Notes: generated from the sequence alone by a model not told the origin. A DNA stretch of 64,000 nt from Corynebacterium jeikeium (GCF_000738175.1 NZ_JFCH01000023.1:11312-75311), one strand, 5' to 3'. Shown: positions 54,340 to 63,783, numbered from the stretch's first letter. Program-made: numbers and translations.

Positions 54340-55302
54340 TTAGTAGTAGTACGGGAAGTCGTCCCAGTTCGGCACGCGCTTTTCCAGGAAGGCCTCCTTA
54401 CCTTCAACTGCCTCGTCGGTCATGTAGGCCAGGCGCGTAGCCTCACCTGCGAAGACCTGCTGGCCCATCAACCCATCGTCGGTTAGGTTGAAGGCGAACT
54501 TCAGCATGCGCTGCGCGGTGGGGGACTTGGTGTTGATCTTGCGGCCCCATTCGATGGCGGTGTCCTCCAGATCCGCGTGGTCCACCACACGGTTGACAGC
54601 TCCCATCTGGTGCATCGTTTCAGCGTCGATGGCCTCGCCGAGGAAGAAGATCTCGCGGGCAAACTTCTGGCCCACCTGCTTGGCCAGGTAGGCTGAGCCA
54701 TAGCCTGCGTCGAAGGAGCCGACGTCGGCGTCCGTCTGCTTGAACTTAGCGTGCTCGCGGGAGGCCAGGGTCAGGTCGCACACCACGTGCAGGCTGTGCC
54801 CGCCGCCAGCGGCCCAGCCATTGACCAGGCAGATTACAACTTTCGGCATCGTGCGGATCAGGCGCTGCACCTCCAGGATGTGCAGGCGGCCGCCCTCCAC
54901 CTTCGCGCGGGCCTCATCCACCCCTTCTGCGCCAGCAGCGGCGACGTCCGAATCGTGGCTGGTGGCGTACTGATAACCGGAACGGCCACGGATGCGCTGG
55001 TCGCCGCCGGAGCAAAACGCCCAGCCGCCGTCCTTCGGGGACGGCCCGTTACCGGTCAGCAAGATCGTGCCAACGTCCGGGGTGCGGCGCGCGTGATCCA
55101 GCGCCCGGTACAGCTCGTCGACGGTGTGCGGGCGGAAGGCATTGCGTACCTCCGGGCGGTCGAAGGCGATGCGCACGATGCCGTTGGCGCGACCTTCGCC
55201 GACATGGCGGTGGTAGGTGATGTCCGTGAAGTTATCTACACCCGGCACATCGACCGGGCGCCACAGCTCGGGGTTGAAGGGGTTATTGCTGGAATCAGTC
55301 AT
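54340..55302 (-). CDS. menB: 1,4-dihydroxy-2-naphthoyl-CoA synthase MenB
   Basis: 320 aa crotonase-fold enzyme. Oxyanion hole loop GWAFCSGGDQRIRGRSGY (about 98-115), VNGWAAGGGHSLHVVCDLTLASREHA, and DVGSFDAGYGSAYLAKQVG with the catalytic Asp and Gly. Cyclises o-succinylbenzoyl-CoA to DHNA-CoA. TAGAAT seven bases upstream fixes the ATG at 55302. Divergent from menC, with 44 nt between starts. Confidence 0.95.
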   Translation of the reverse strand: MTDSSNNPFNPELWRPVDVPGVDNFTDITYHRHVGEGRANGIVRIAFDRPEVRNAFRPHTVDELYRALDHARRTPDVGTILLTGNGPSPKDGGWAFCSGGDQRIRGRSGYQYATSHDSDVAAAGAEGVDEARAKVEGGRLHILEVQRLIRTMPKVVICLVNGWAAGGGHSLHVVCDLTLASREHAKFKQTDADVGSFDAGYGSAYLAKQVGQKFAREIFFLGEAIDAETMHQMGAVNRVVDHADLEDTAIEWGRKINTKSPTAQRMLKFAFNLTDDGLMGQQVFAGEATRLAYMTDEAVEGKEAFLEKRVPNWDDFPYYY

Positions 55303-55309
55303 GCCCGCC

Positions 55310-55315
55310 ATTCTA
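55310..55315 (-). promoter_or_regulatory. -10 element of menB (leaderless)
   Basis: TAGAAT on the minus strand, seven bases before the ATG; the closest to the ideal hexamer of all in the window. Confidence 0.6.
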
Positions 55316-55346
55316 TCGGCCGACCGCTTTTGGCAAGGTAGGAAGC

Positions 55347-56465
55347 ATGAACAGTTCCGCCCCGTCTTCTAACTTGTCTTTCCCGCTGCCGTCGCTCGCC
55401 GAGTTACTCGAGCGCGCCGACGTGGTTGCCCTGCCGATGCGGGTGCCCTTCCGTGGCGTGACTGTACGTGAGGCCCTTCTTATTGACGCCCCGTCCCAGT
55501 GGGCCGAGTTCGCCCCCTTCCCGGAATACGAACCGGCCGAGGCCTCCCTGTGGCTGCGTTCGGCGATCCAGTACGGCTATGGAACTAGCGGTTCAGCCCC
55601 CGTCAATGAGTGGGTTGCCGTCAACGCGACCATCCCCGCAGTGGACGTAGACGACCAGCCGGGGATCATCGGCGAGCTCATGGCACGCTACCCGGGCTGC
55701 ACCACTGTGAAGGTCAAGGTCGCAGAGAAGAACGCCCTGGCCAACGACCCGGCCGCCAGCATGCGCCAGGATGTTCAGCGCGTCCGTGCAGTTCGGCAGT
55801 GGTATGCGGACCAGGGGGTTCGTGCCCCGAGGATCCGCATGGACGCCAACGGTGGCTGGACCGTCCAGCAAGCCCTGGAGGTCGTAGAAACCCTCGCCGC
55901 CGACGGTCCGCTGGATTATGTGGAGCAGCCCTGCCGCACCGTCGCCGAGCTGGCGGAGGTGCGCCAGAGCCTCATGCGGCGGGGATTGTTTGTGCGCGTT
56001 GCTGCCGACGAGGCCATCCGTAAGAGCGCGGATCCGATCACAGCGGTCAAGGAGGTTACCGACGCGGGGGCCTGCGACGTGGCCGTGCTCAAGGTGCCGC
56101 CGCTCGGGGGCGTGGATCAGCTCCGCCGGGTGGCCAGCGAGGTCGCGCAACGCGGCGTATCCATCACGGTGAGTTCGGCCCTGGATACCGCGGTTGGCCT
56201 CGGCGCGGGTTTGCAGGCAGCCGCTAGCCTGGTGCACATCGATGACGATGGCATGGTCGCCGAACCCAACGCCGCCGGACTGGCCACCGGCACGCTCTTT
56301 GAACACGACCTCGCAGAGCGGCGGATCGTCGATGGGCGCATGCACACCGGCGCTGTAACCCCCGATGCCGACCGGCTGGCGGAGTTCCGCCTTACCGGCG
56401 AGCGGCGTGATTGGTGGCTGGACCGCCTGCGTGCGGCTTATAGCTACCTAGCGGGCGGAAGGTAG
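55347..56465 (+). CDS. menC: o-succinylbenzoate synthase MenC
   Basis: 372 aa enolase-superfamily enzyme that dehydrates SHCHC. The acid/base Lys is in VKVKVAEKNAL, metal ligands in RMDANGGWTVQQAL, YVEQPCRTVAEL and AADEAIRK, and the second catalytic Lys in CDVAVLKVPPLGG. Longer than many MenC proteins at its ends. The ATG is preceded by AAGGTAGGAAG; either a ribosome site or a leaderless -10 (CAAGGT) may act. Confidence 0.92.
   Translation: MNSSAPSSNLSFPLPSLAELLERADVVALPMRVPFRGVTVREALLIDAPSQWAEFAPFPEYEPAEASLWLRSAIQYGYGTSGSAPVNEWVAVNATIPAVDVDDQPGIIGELMARYPGCTTVKVKVAEKNALANDPAASMRQDVQRVRAVRQWYADQGVRAPRIRMDANGGWTVQQALEVVETLAADGPLDYVEQPCRTVAELAEVRQSLMRRGLFVRVAADEAIRKSADPITAVKEVTDAGACDVAVLKVPPLGGVDQLRRVASEVAQRGVSITVSSALDTAVGLGAGLQAAASLVHIDDDGMVAEPNAAGLATGTLFEHDLAERRIVDGRMHTGAVTPDADRLAEFRLTGERRDWWLDRLRAAYSYLAGGR
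55477..55491 (+). repeat. T-tract/GACGCC motif 17
   Basis: TTCTTATTGACGCCC, early in menC. Confidence 0.5.
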
Positions 56466-56468
56466 ATT
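56463..56468 (+). promoter_or_regulatory. -10 element of menD (leaderless)
   Basis: TAGATT, eight bases before the GTG at 56477; it starts at the TAG stop of menC. Confidence 0.45.
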
Positions 56469-56476
56469 GTGGAACT

Positions 56477-58396
56477 GTGACTAACGCTGATAGTTCTTCC
56501 CAGGATCCGGCTCAGGATCCGACTCAAGGCTCTGGCACACGCTCTGCCGCAGACTCTGCAGCGCACTCCGCCGCGCTGACTAGCCCCATTGCAGTGCGTG
56601 CGGGGTTGGTGCTGGTTGACCAGCTGATTCGCAGCGGTGTGCGCGAGGCAGTGCTGTGCCCCGGCTCGCGGAACTCGCCGCTGAACCTGGCGTTCGTGGA
56701 AGCGGAAAGGGTCGGGAGGGTGCGCTTGCACGTCCGCACCGACGAGCGTTCGGCAGCCTTTTTGGCGCTGGGGCTGGCGAAGGTATCGCGCCAGCCGGTG
56801 CCGGTCGTCATGACTTCCGGGACGGCCGTGGCCAACTGCCTGCCGGCCATGGTGGAGGCCACGCTTTCCGGCGTGCCGCTGGTTGTGCTCTCGGCGAACC
56901 GGCCGCTTTCCATGCTGGGCTCGGGGGCGAACCAGACCATCGACCAGGCGGAGATCTTCGGCAGCCATTCGGTGTGCACCCTGAACGCGGGCGAGCTGGC
57001 GCTGGAAGGCGCCGTTACCGACGCTGGCACGGGTCAAGCCGCCAAGCGCACCGATGCCGCAGCGGAGCTCCGCGACCTGGTGCGCAAGCTAATTGCTGCA
57101 GCAACAGATCCCATCGACGGCGGCGGAGCCCACCTGGACGTGCCGCTGCGGGAACCGCTCGTGCCGCCGACGCTGGACGAGCTATCGCTGTGGGCGGGCG
57201 AAATCGCCGCCGCTGAAGATGCGGCAACGACCGAGGGGGCGCACGACTCGCACGCGCCCGGTCAGCCCGCCCGTGGCACCCGGAAGCTGCCCTATGGCCA
57301 AGTTGAGGTTGACCTGTCGCGCCGCACACTAGTCATCGCGGGTTCCGTCGGCGACGTCGCTTGGGCGCGTTCGATCATGGACGAACTAGCGGACGTGCCA
57401 ACTATCGCGGAACCCGTCGCCCCGGCACCCGACTTCCCCGTGCACAGTGCGGCCGTAGACATGTTCAGTACCCAGGTCGTCAGCGACGGCGCACACTCGG
57501 CGGTCACCACCCCGGAACAGATCGTGGTGATCGGTCGGCCAACCCTCCACCGTGGCGTCACAAAGCTCCTGGCCAACAAGGACATCAACGTCATCGCCCT
57601 CAGCGACACCCGCAACATCACCGACGTTTTCGACAATGTTGATGAGGTCGGCAGCACCGTCCGACCGCGCGGCGAGCAGCCGGAAAGTTGGCTGCAGGTC
57701 GCCCGCGCCATCAGCGACATGGGCGTGAATCAGGTCCGCGACGGGTTGGCCGAGCGCGAATCGTTCACCGCGGTGCATGCTGTGGCCGTTGTGGCGGACG
57801 CCCTGCGCGACGGGGACCTCCTGGTACTAGGGGCGTCTACGGCGGTGCGGGATGCCTCCCGCGCCGGGCTGCCTTTCGACGGCGTGCAGGCGATCGCCAA
57901 CCGTGGGGCGGCGGGGATCGACGGGACTATCTCCACCGCCGTGGGCGCGGCGATGGCGCACGCCCACGCCGACCCGACCGCGATCCGCGCGCCGCGCACC
58001 ATCGCCGTGATGGGGGATCTGACATTCGCCCACGACCTCGGCGGGCTGAACATCGGGCCGCTCGAACCGCGCCCCGACAACCTGCTGATCGTGCTGACCA
58101 ACGATAGTGGCGGCGGGATCTTCGAAACCCTCGAGCCCGGTGCCGAGCACTTGCGCACCTTCGCCGACGGCACCGCTGCCTTCGAGCGGGTCTTCGGCAC
58201 GCCACTGGACCTGGACTTCGCGGAGCTCTGCGCCGGGTTCGGAGTGGAACACAAGCTGGCTACCAGCGTGGAAGAACTCGCCACAGTTATCGACGAGCAC
58301 GCCGAAATCGGCGGAAGCGGGATCACGGTGCTGGAAGTAAAGGTGAGCAGGCGTGGGCGTCAAGAAATAGAAAAAAGAATTGCGGGCACACGATGA
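56477..58396 (+). CDS. menD: SEPHCHC synthase MenD
   Basis: 639 aa, GTG start, thiamine-diphosphate enzyme joining 2-oxoglutarate and isochorismate. Signatures: LCPGSRNSPLNLAF, HVRTDERSAAFLALGLAKVS with the Glu that activates ThDP, MTSGTAVANCLPAMVEA, and the ThDP/Mg site MGDLTFAHDLGGL ... NDSGGGIFETL. The first 35 residues are an unaligned Ser/Gln/Asp stretch (QDPAQDPTQ repeats). The next gene overlaps its stop as ATGA. Confidence 0.93.
   Translation: MTNADSSSQDPAQDPTQGSGTRSAADSAAHSAALTSPIAVRAGLVLVDQLIRSGVREAVLCPGSRNSPLNLAFVEAERVGRVRLHVRTDERSAAFLALGLAKVSRQPVPVVMTSGTAVANCLPAMVEATLSGVPLVVLSANRPLSMLGSGANQTIDQAEIFGSHSVCTLNAGELALEGAVTDAGTGQAAKRTDAAAELRDLVRKLIAAATDPIDGGGAHLDVPLREPLVPPTLDELSLWAGEIAAAEDAATTEGAHDSHAPGQPARGTRKLPYGQVEVDLSRRTLVIAGSVGDVAWARSIMDELADVPTIAEPVAPAPDFPVHSAAVDMFSTQVVSDGAHSAVTTPEQIVVIGRPTLHRGVTKLLANKDINVIALSDTRNITDVFDNVDEVGSTVRPRGEQPESWLQVARAISDMGVNQVRDGLAERESFTAVHAVAVVADALRDGDLLVLGASTAVRDASRAGLPFDGVQAIANRGAAGIDGTISTAVGAAMAHAHADPTAIRAPRTIAVMGDLTFAHDLGGLNIGPLEPRPDNLLIVLTNDSGGGIFETLEPGAEHLRTFADGTAAFERVFGTPLDLDFAELCAGFGVEHKLATSVEELATVIDEHAEIGGSGITVLEVKVSRRGRQEIEKRIAGTR
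58356..58375 (-). repeat. T-tract/GACGCC motif 18
   Basis: TTTTTCTATTTCTTGACGCC, at the 3' end of menD. Confidence 0.55.
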
Positions 58397-58869
58397 ACCG
58401 CACAATAGATCGCGCGAGGAACGACACACTCACCCCGAAACAAATCCGCACGGCGCGCAGACTGCGGCGCGCGAAGCAAGCCGTTATCGCCCTGGCAGGG
58501 CTAGTGATGCTGGTGTGCGGCGGGATGATCGTGACCTCTGCGATGGATGACTTTGCGATCTCGCGAGACAAAGCCGAAGCGACGGCGGAGGTGGTCTCGG
58601 TGCAGACGCTGCGGACCACCGTGCGCTTCCGCGACGCAGACGGTAACTTCCAGCAGCCCGAAGAGGGGCTAAAGTACCCTTCTGGCCTGGTGGAAGGGCA
58701 GAACGTGCGCGTCGAATACCAAGTCAGCGACCCCGAGAACGTAAAGGTGCACGGGAGGGGATGGACGTTAGCTTTCCTGCCGGCACTATCGTCCATGGCC
58801 GTAGGGCTGGGCGTGTGTGCCATGCTGATGCTGCTGATCCGACGCTGGCAGAAGAAAAACAAACTTTGA
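58393..58869 (+). CDS. Small membrane protein (DUF3592-like)
   Basis: 158 aa, overlapping menD by ATGA. Two helices (about 27-50 and 128-148) around a small beta domain (TAEVVSVQTLRTTVRFRDADGNFQQP, VEGQNVRVEYQVSDPENVKVHG), which resembles DUF3592. The same kind of gene lies between menD and the mannosyltransferase in mycobacteria (Rv0556 position). Function unknown. Confidence 0.75.
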   Translation: MNRTIDRARNDTLTPKQIRTARRLRRAKQAVIALAGLVMLVCGGMIVTSAMDDFAISRDKAEATAEVVSVQTLRTTVRFRDADGNFQQPEEGLKYPSGLVEGQNVRVEYQVSDPENVKVHGRGWTLAFLPALSSMAVGLGVCAMLMLLIRRWQKKNKL

Positions 58870-58961
58870 GTAGCGAAAGTAACCTTTTGTTTCCCTAGAC
58901 TTGTTAGTGTTTTTACCCAGACGAAACGCGGGCGTGAACTACAAAAGGGAAGCTGAAGGGT

Positions 58962-60284
58962 ATGCGAGTTGCAATTGTTGCCGAGAGCTTTCTGCCGAAC
59001 GTAAACGGCGTGGTTAATTCCGTGCTTCGAGTGCTGGAGCACCTGCGTGCCAACGGGCACGAAGCGCTAGTAATCGCCCCGGGGGCAACGAATGGGCAGG
59101 AGGAAATTGCGACCTACGAGGGCTACCGCATCGCCCGCGTGCCCGCCGTAGACGTGCCGGGCATTAACTCCCTGCCGATCGGCGTGCCGATGCCGAGCGT
59201 GTACACGGAGCTGAAGAAGTTCCAGCCAGACGTAGTTCACTTGGCCAGCCCCTTCGTCCTTGGCGGCGCGGGCGCCGTGGCGGCGCGGGCACTGAAGCTG
59301 CCTTGCGTGGCAATCTTCCAGACCGACGTGGCGGGCTTCGCCAACAACTACAAAATGAAGTTCCTGTCCAAGATGGCTTGGCGCTGGGTGCGCGTCATGC
59401 ACAACATGTGCGCCATGACGCTTGCCCCGAGCTCCGTGACGATGCGCGAGCTGGAAGAAAACCGGGTGCGGGGCGTGGCGCACTGGGGTCGCGGGGTGGA
59501 TACGGAACGCTTCCACCCCTCCAAGCGTTCCGACGAGCTGCGCCGCGAATGGTTGCTAGAGGGCGAGAAGAAGCGCGGCAACGTAGGCGAGGCCGCCGAC
59601 CTGGAGGGGCGCCGCACCATCGTCGGCTTCGTCGGCCGTCTGGCCGCCGAGAAGTCCGTGGAGCGTATGGCTGCCCTGAACGGCCGGGACGACGTGCAGC
59701 TGGTGATCGTCGGTGACGGCCCGGAGATGGATGACCTCAAGTCTCGGATGCCCACCGCAGTGTTCACCGGCGGGCTGTACGGAGAGGATCTGGCTCATGC
59801 CTTCGCCAGCCTGGATATCTTCGTGCATACCGGGCAGTACGAGACGTTCTGCCAGGCGATTCAGGAAGCCCAAGCTTCCCGCGTGGCGACCATCGGCCCG
59901 GCTGCCGGTGGCCCTATCGACCTGATCAAGCCGGGCCACAACGGCTACCTGCTGAACGTCGAGAACTTCGAGGCCGAGCTGGTCGAAGCGGTGGACACCA
60001 TCCTTACCGGGGACGTGGATACCTACCGCGACAACGCCTTTGAGGGCGTGCAGAACAAGAGCTGGTCCAGCCTGTGCGACCAGCTGCTCGGCTACTACCG
60101 CCAGGCCATCGCACAGGGTGGCAAGGCGGCCCCGCGCAAGGGTTCGCAGCGCGACTTCACGGGGGTGCGCGAAGTGCCCCGTCCCGCAACTGAGGAGACC
60201 ACCGAGGAGACCACCGCCCAGGCCACCGTTGAGACTTCGGCCGAGTCAGCCCCGCAGGTCAGCGCCGAGCCCGCCGCGAAGTAG
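58962..60284 (+). CDS. mgtA: GDP-mannose-dependent alpha-mannosyltransferase MgtA
   Basis: 440 aa GT4 enzyme. N-terminal Rossmann segment VAIVAESFLPNVNGVVNSV, FQPDVVHLASPFVLGG, HWGRGVDTERFHPSK, VGRLAAEKSV and the EX7E site (TFCQAIQEAQASRVATIGPAAGGPIDLI). Corynebacterial orthologues next to menD-menG add mannose to glucuronosyl-diacylglycerol for lipomannan-like glycolipids; this is family and synteny knowledge. The last 50 residues are a Thr/Glu/Ala tail. GAAGGG precedes the ATG. Confidence 0.88.
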   Translation: MRVAIVAESFLPNVNGVVNSVLRVLEHLRANGHEALVIAPGATNGQEEIATYEGYRIARVPAVDVPGINSLPIGVPMPSVYTELKKFQPDVVHLASPFVLGGAGAVAARALKLPCVAIFQTDVAGFANNYKMKFLSKMAWRWVRVMHNMCAMTLAPSSVTMRELEENRVRGVAHWGRGVDTERFHPSKRSDELRREWLLEGEKKRGNVGEAADLEGRRTIVGFVGRLAAEKSVERMAALNGRDDVQLVIVGDGPEMDDLKSRMPTAVFTGGLYGEDLAHAFASLDIFVHTGQYETFCQAIQEAQASRVATIGPAAGGPIDLIKPGHNGYLLNVENFEAELVEAVDTILTGDVDTYRDNAFEGVQNKSWSSLCDQLLGYYRQAIAQGGKAAPRKGSQRDFTGVREVPRPATEETTEETTAQATVETSAESAPQVSAEPAAK

Positions 60285-60299
60285 GCGAAGCGCCCGCGC

Positions 60300-60305
60300 T
60301 AAGAT
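60300..60305 (+). promoter_or_regulatory. -10 element of menG (leaderless)
   Basis: TAAGAT, seven bases before the GTG at 60313. Confidence 0.55.
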
Positions 60306-60312
60306 GTGAGTC

Positions 60313-60999
60313 GTGTCTCGGGCAAGTTTGGAAAAGAAGCCGCATGAAGTCGCGTCGATGTTCGACGCGGTAGGCAAGAACTACGACCTCACCAACACGG
60401 TGTTGAGCTTCGGCCAGGATCGCTATTGGCGCATCCGCACCCGCAGGCGCCTCGACTTGAAGCCCGGCGACCTGGTGCTCGACCTCGCCGCAGGCACGGG
60501 CGTATCCACCGAAGAGTTCGCCCGCACGGGTGCCACCTGCATCGCCTGCGACTTCTCCTTCGGCATGCTCGCCGCCGGCTCCCACCGCAATGTGCCGATG
60601 GTGTGCGCGGACGGAACGAACCTGCCGTTCGCCGACGCGACCTTCGACGCGGTGACGATCAACTACGGCCTGCGCAACATCGTGGACTTCCGCGCCGGCC
60701 TGCGCGAAATGGCGCGAGTGACGAAGCCGGGCGGCAAGCTCGCCGTCGCGGAGTTCTCCACCCCCGTCATCCCGATCTTCAAGACGGTCTACAAGGAATA
60801 CCTGATGCGCGCCCTGCCGAAGGTTGCGAAGGTGGTTAGCTCCAACGCGGATGCCTACGAATACCTCGCCGAATCTATCCGCGCCTGGCCTGACCAGGAG
60901 GAACTCGCCGCGGAGATCCGCGACTGCGGTTGGCGAGAGGTCGGCTGGCAGAACCTCACCGGCGGAATCGTGGCGCTCCATAGCGCGATCCGCGACTAA
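60313..60999 (+). CDS. menG: Demethylmenaquinone methyltransferase MenG (UbiE)
   Basis: 228 aa, GTG start, class I SAM methyltransferase. Motif [53 protein letters not shown], and [21 protein letters not shown] C-terminal segment are typical UbiE/MenG. It methylates demethylmenaquinone in the last step. Confidence 0.94.
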   Translation: MSRASLEKKPHEVASMFDAVGKNYDLTNTVLSFGQDRYWRIRTRRRLDLKPGDLVLDLAAGTGVSTEEFARTGATCIACDFSFGMLAAGSHRNVPMVCADGTNLPFADATFDAVTINYGLRNIVDFRAGLREMARVTKPGGKLAVAEFSTPVIPIFKTVYKEYLMRALPKVAKVVSSNADAYEYLAESIRAWPDQEELAAEIRDCGWREVGWQNLTGGIVALHSAIRD

Positions 61000-61033
61000 C
61001 TGGAACTTATCCGCGCGCGGCCAGCAACGGCGG

Positions 61034-62473
61034 CTACTTCCGCGCCGCGAAGGGCTCGTCAATCGGTGCGAGGTTTACAACCCTTCCTGCACCCCGCCAC
61101 AGCCTGGCCGCCACGTCGCGGTCGGCGGGGCTCACGAGGTTCCCCATCAGGCGTGTCGCCACGCCCATCACGCGGTTCGCCAGCGGGCCGCGCATGCCCA
61201 ACGGCCCGAGCGCGCTCATCAGCCCCGGCATCGTCAAAACCACCGCCAGCCGCCGCGCCAGCCCGAACGCCTCGCCGTAGTGTTTCTGCAGCTGATCTGT
61301 CCATTCTGGCTCTATACCGGCGCCGTTGTGGCTCTTTATTTTGGACGCCCACTTCTCCGTCCCGCCCCACTGGTCAACCAACAACCGAACCAGCAGCTCG
61401 GCGGATTCCAGGGCGTAGTCGATGCCTTCGCCGTTCAGCGGATTGACCAGGGCGGCGGTGTCTCCGATGGCGGCCCAGTTGGGGCCAGCCACGCGGCTGA
61501 CGGCTCCGCCCATTGGCAGGAGGGCGGAGGTGATGGATTCCGGTTCTCCCTCGATTGACCATTCGCCGCTGACTTGACGCGCGTAGTCACGCAGCAGTTT
61601 CTTGGTGTTTACCTTTGCGGGGCGCTTGGTGGTGGCCAGCACTCCGCAGCCGAGGTTCGCTTTGCCGATGCCTTCAGCCGGGCCGCGATCCGTTCCTTCG
61701 GCCGGATTGCCCAGGGGGAACACCCACCCGTAGCCCGGCTGGGCGGTTCCGGAAGCGTCGTTGAGCTCCAGGTGCGAGTGAATCCACGGCTCATCGCCGA
61801 AGGGGGTGTTGATGTAACTACGGGCCGCGATGCCGTGAACCAGCCCCTTATCCCACTGCACGCCCAGCTTGCGGGCGATGCCGCTGCGCACGCCCTCGGC
61901 CAGGACGAAGAAGCGCGCACGGATCTTCACGGGCGCGGATGAGCCCTGCACGCCCTCACCGGTGCGAGTGCCCGCGACCTCGCTGAGCTGTTGGGTTACT
62001 GGGTCCGAGGTGGCGTCATTAATCTTCGCTTGAATAAAACGAGCACCCGCAGCGATAGCGATTCCGGCTAGTGAAGCATCCAGGCGCGTGCGAGGGATGG
62101 CCGAGCCGCGTTGCGGGAAGTTTCCTGAAGGCCACGGCGCGGTGATGGAGCCGCCGAAGCCGTGCAGCTTGAGGCCCCGGATGTAGGGGGCGCCGTCGAG
62201 GAGGTGTAGCGCGCCCATCGATTCCAGGGCGGCGACGGCACGCGGAGTGAGGCCGTCGCCGCAGGTCTTATCGCGGCCGACAGGAAGAGGGCCGGCCGCA
62301 GCGCCCGGCACAGCACCCGGCACGTCAGCCATGTCCACCATCACTACGTCCAGACCAGCGCGGGCGGCGTGGAAAGCGGCGGCAGAACCAGCCGGGCCTG
62401 CTCCGATGACGGCGAGATCACACTCGATACCGCGGGGCCCAGCGTTGAGAGTTTCAGAAGCGGGGGGAATCAT
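61034..62473 (-). CDS. menJ: Geranylgeranyl reductase family protein (MenJ-like)
   Basis: About 479 aa. FAD-binding motif LAVIGAGPAGSAAAFHAARAG at the N-terminus, then KTCGDGLTPRAVAAL, RTRLDASLAGIA, and the second FAD motif NWAAIGDTAALVNPLNGEGIDYALES. MenJ of mycobacteria partly saturates the menaquinone tail; orthologues sit in this same position. The start is unsure: ATG at 62473 or an in-frame ATG at 62536; neither has a good ribosome site. Most conserved residues begin about 20-30 after either start. Confidence 0.87.
   Translation of the reverse strand: MIPPASETLNAGPRGIECDLAVIGAGPAGSAAAFHAARAGLDVVMVDMADVPGAVPGAAAGPLPVGRDKTCGDGLTPRAVAALESMGALHLLDGAPYIRGLKLHGFGGSITAPWPSGNFPQRGSAIPRTRLDASLAGIAIAAGARFIQAKINDATSDPVTQQLSEVAGTRTGEGVQGSSAPVKIRARFFVLAEGVRSGIARKLGVQWDKGLVHGIAARSYINTPFGDEPWIHSHLELNDASGTAQPGYGWVFPLGNPAEGTDRGPAEGIGKANLGCGVLATTKRPAKVNTKKLLRDYARQVSGEWSIEGEPESITSALLPMGGAVSRVAGPNWAAIGDTAALVNPLNGEGIDYALESAELLVRLLVDQWGGTEKWASKIKSHNGAGIEPEWTDQLQKHYGEAFGLARRLAVVLTMPGLMSALGPLGMRGPLANRVMGVATRLMGNLVSPADRDVAARLWRGAGRVVNLAPIDEPFAARK
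61333..61350 (+). repeat. T-tract/GACGCC motif 19
   Basis: TCTTTATTTTGGACGCCC, in the menJ-like gene (opposite strand). Confidence 0.55.
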
Positions 62474-62649
62474 CGACACCCATTGTTCCACGCGGGTGGG
62501 GAAGGGCTGGCGGGGAGGTCGAGGCGTAGATCGCATGTGCGTTAAACACCGCCACGTTAATCGACTAAAGTGTCGGTAGACATGTAAAAGACCGCATGTG
62601 AATCAATACATGCGCAGTTCAAGAGGAAAAGACGAGGCTGACCACGGAC

Positions 62650-63660
62650 ATGCCAAGTGCCACACCCCGTAAACCGGCGCTCCCTGACGTGGGGGACGCG
62701 CAACTAAACGAGGCCTTGGGCCAGTCGATGCAGCAGGTTGAACAGCTGCTGAAGGATCGGCTGTCGGTTGGCGAGTCCTTTCTCACCGACAAAATCAGCC
62801 ATCTTTTTGAGGCGGGCGGCAAGCGCTTCCGCGTGATGTTTGCCCTGCTGGCGGCTCATTACGGTGAGAAGCCAACCGCGCAGGAAGTAAACGAGGCAGC
62901 TGCCGTGGTGGAACTGACCCACCTGGCAACGCTGTACCACGACGACGTGATGGACGAATCCGACCAGCGCCGCGGTGCGGAATCCGCTAACAAGCGCTGG
63001 AACAACTCCGTGGCCATCCTGGCGGGCGACTACCTGTTCGCCATCGCCAGCGACATCATGGCATCGCTGGGTACTCAGACGGTGCAGCACTTCGCGGAGA
63101 CCTTCCAGGAGCTGGTGACCGGCCAAATGCGGGAGACCATTGGCGCCCGCGATGGGGAGGACGAGATCGAGCACTACCTGACCGTCATCCAGGAGAAGAC
63201 GGGCGTACTCATCGCTTCGGCGGGCTGGCTCGGCGCACTGCACAGTGGCGCTTCCGAGGAGCACCGCGAGGCACTGTTCCGCTTCGGACGTAATGTCGGC
63301 CAGATCTTCCAGATCGTCGACGACATCATCGACATTTGGGCCGACCCGGAGGTTTCCGGTAAGCAGCCTGGCACGGACTTGCGCGAAGGCGTGTTCACCC
63401 TGCCGGTTCTTTACGCAATGCAGCAGGATGACGCCACAGGGGCGCGACTGCGCGAGATCCTCACCGGACCGGTTACGGAGGACGCCCTGGTGGACGAGGC
63501 GCTGGAGCTTATCCGTGGCTCCGAAGGCCGCGAGAAGTCCTTTGAAGTCGTGCAGCGCTACCGTCAGTACGGCGAGGATGAGCTGGCTAAGTTGCCCGAG
63601 AACCAGGTGACTCAGGCGCTGCGCCACTTGATGGACTTCGCCTTGGAGCGCCTGGGGTAG
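62650..63660 (+). CDS. Polyprenyl diphosphate synthase
   Basis: 336 aa trans-isoprenyl diphosphate synthase. First Asp motif LYHDDVMDESDQRRG (DDxxD, about 96-110) and second VDDIIDIWADPEVSGK (about 220). It likely makes the long isoprenoid tail for menaquinone, as the grcC1-type gene does in the same mycobacterial position. Chain length cannot be read from the sequence. GAGG lies upstream, and TAAAGT near 62555 may be its -10. Confidence 0.9.
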   Translation: MPSATPRKPALPDVGDAQLNEALGQSMQQVEQLLKDRLSVGESFLTDKISHLFEAGGKRFRVMFALLAAHYGEKPTAQEVNEAAAVVELTHLATLYHDDVMDESDQRRGAESANKRWNNSVAILAGDYLFAIASDIMASLGTQTVQHFAETFQELVTGQMRETIGARDGEDEIEHYLTVIQEKTGVLIASAGWLGALHSGASEEHREALFRFGRNVGQIFQIVDDIIDIWADPEVSGKQPGTDLREGVFTLPVLYAMQQDDATGARLREILTGPVTEDALVDEALELIRGSEGREKSFEVVQRYRQYGEDELAKLPENQVTQALRHLMDFALERLG

Positions 63661-63783
63661 CTAGCAGGGTGGCCTCGGAGCTTGCGGGGCGCGCAGAGTC
63701 GCTTCCGGTGGGCTGCTTGAGCTGGCGATTTGCATAAGTTGGGGCTACTCGTAGTAGAGTTACCAGCGCACCGAATGGTGCAT

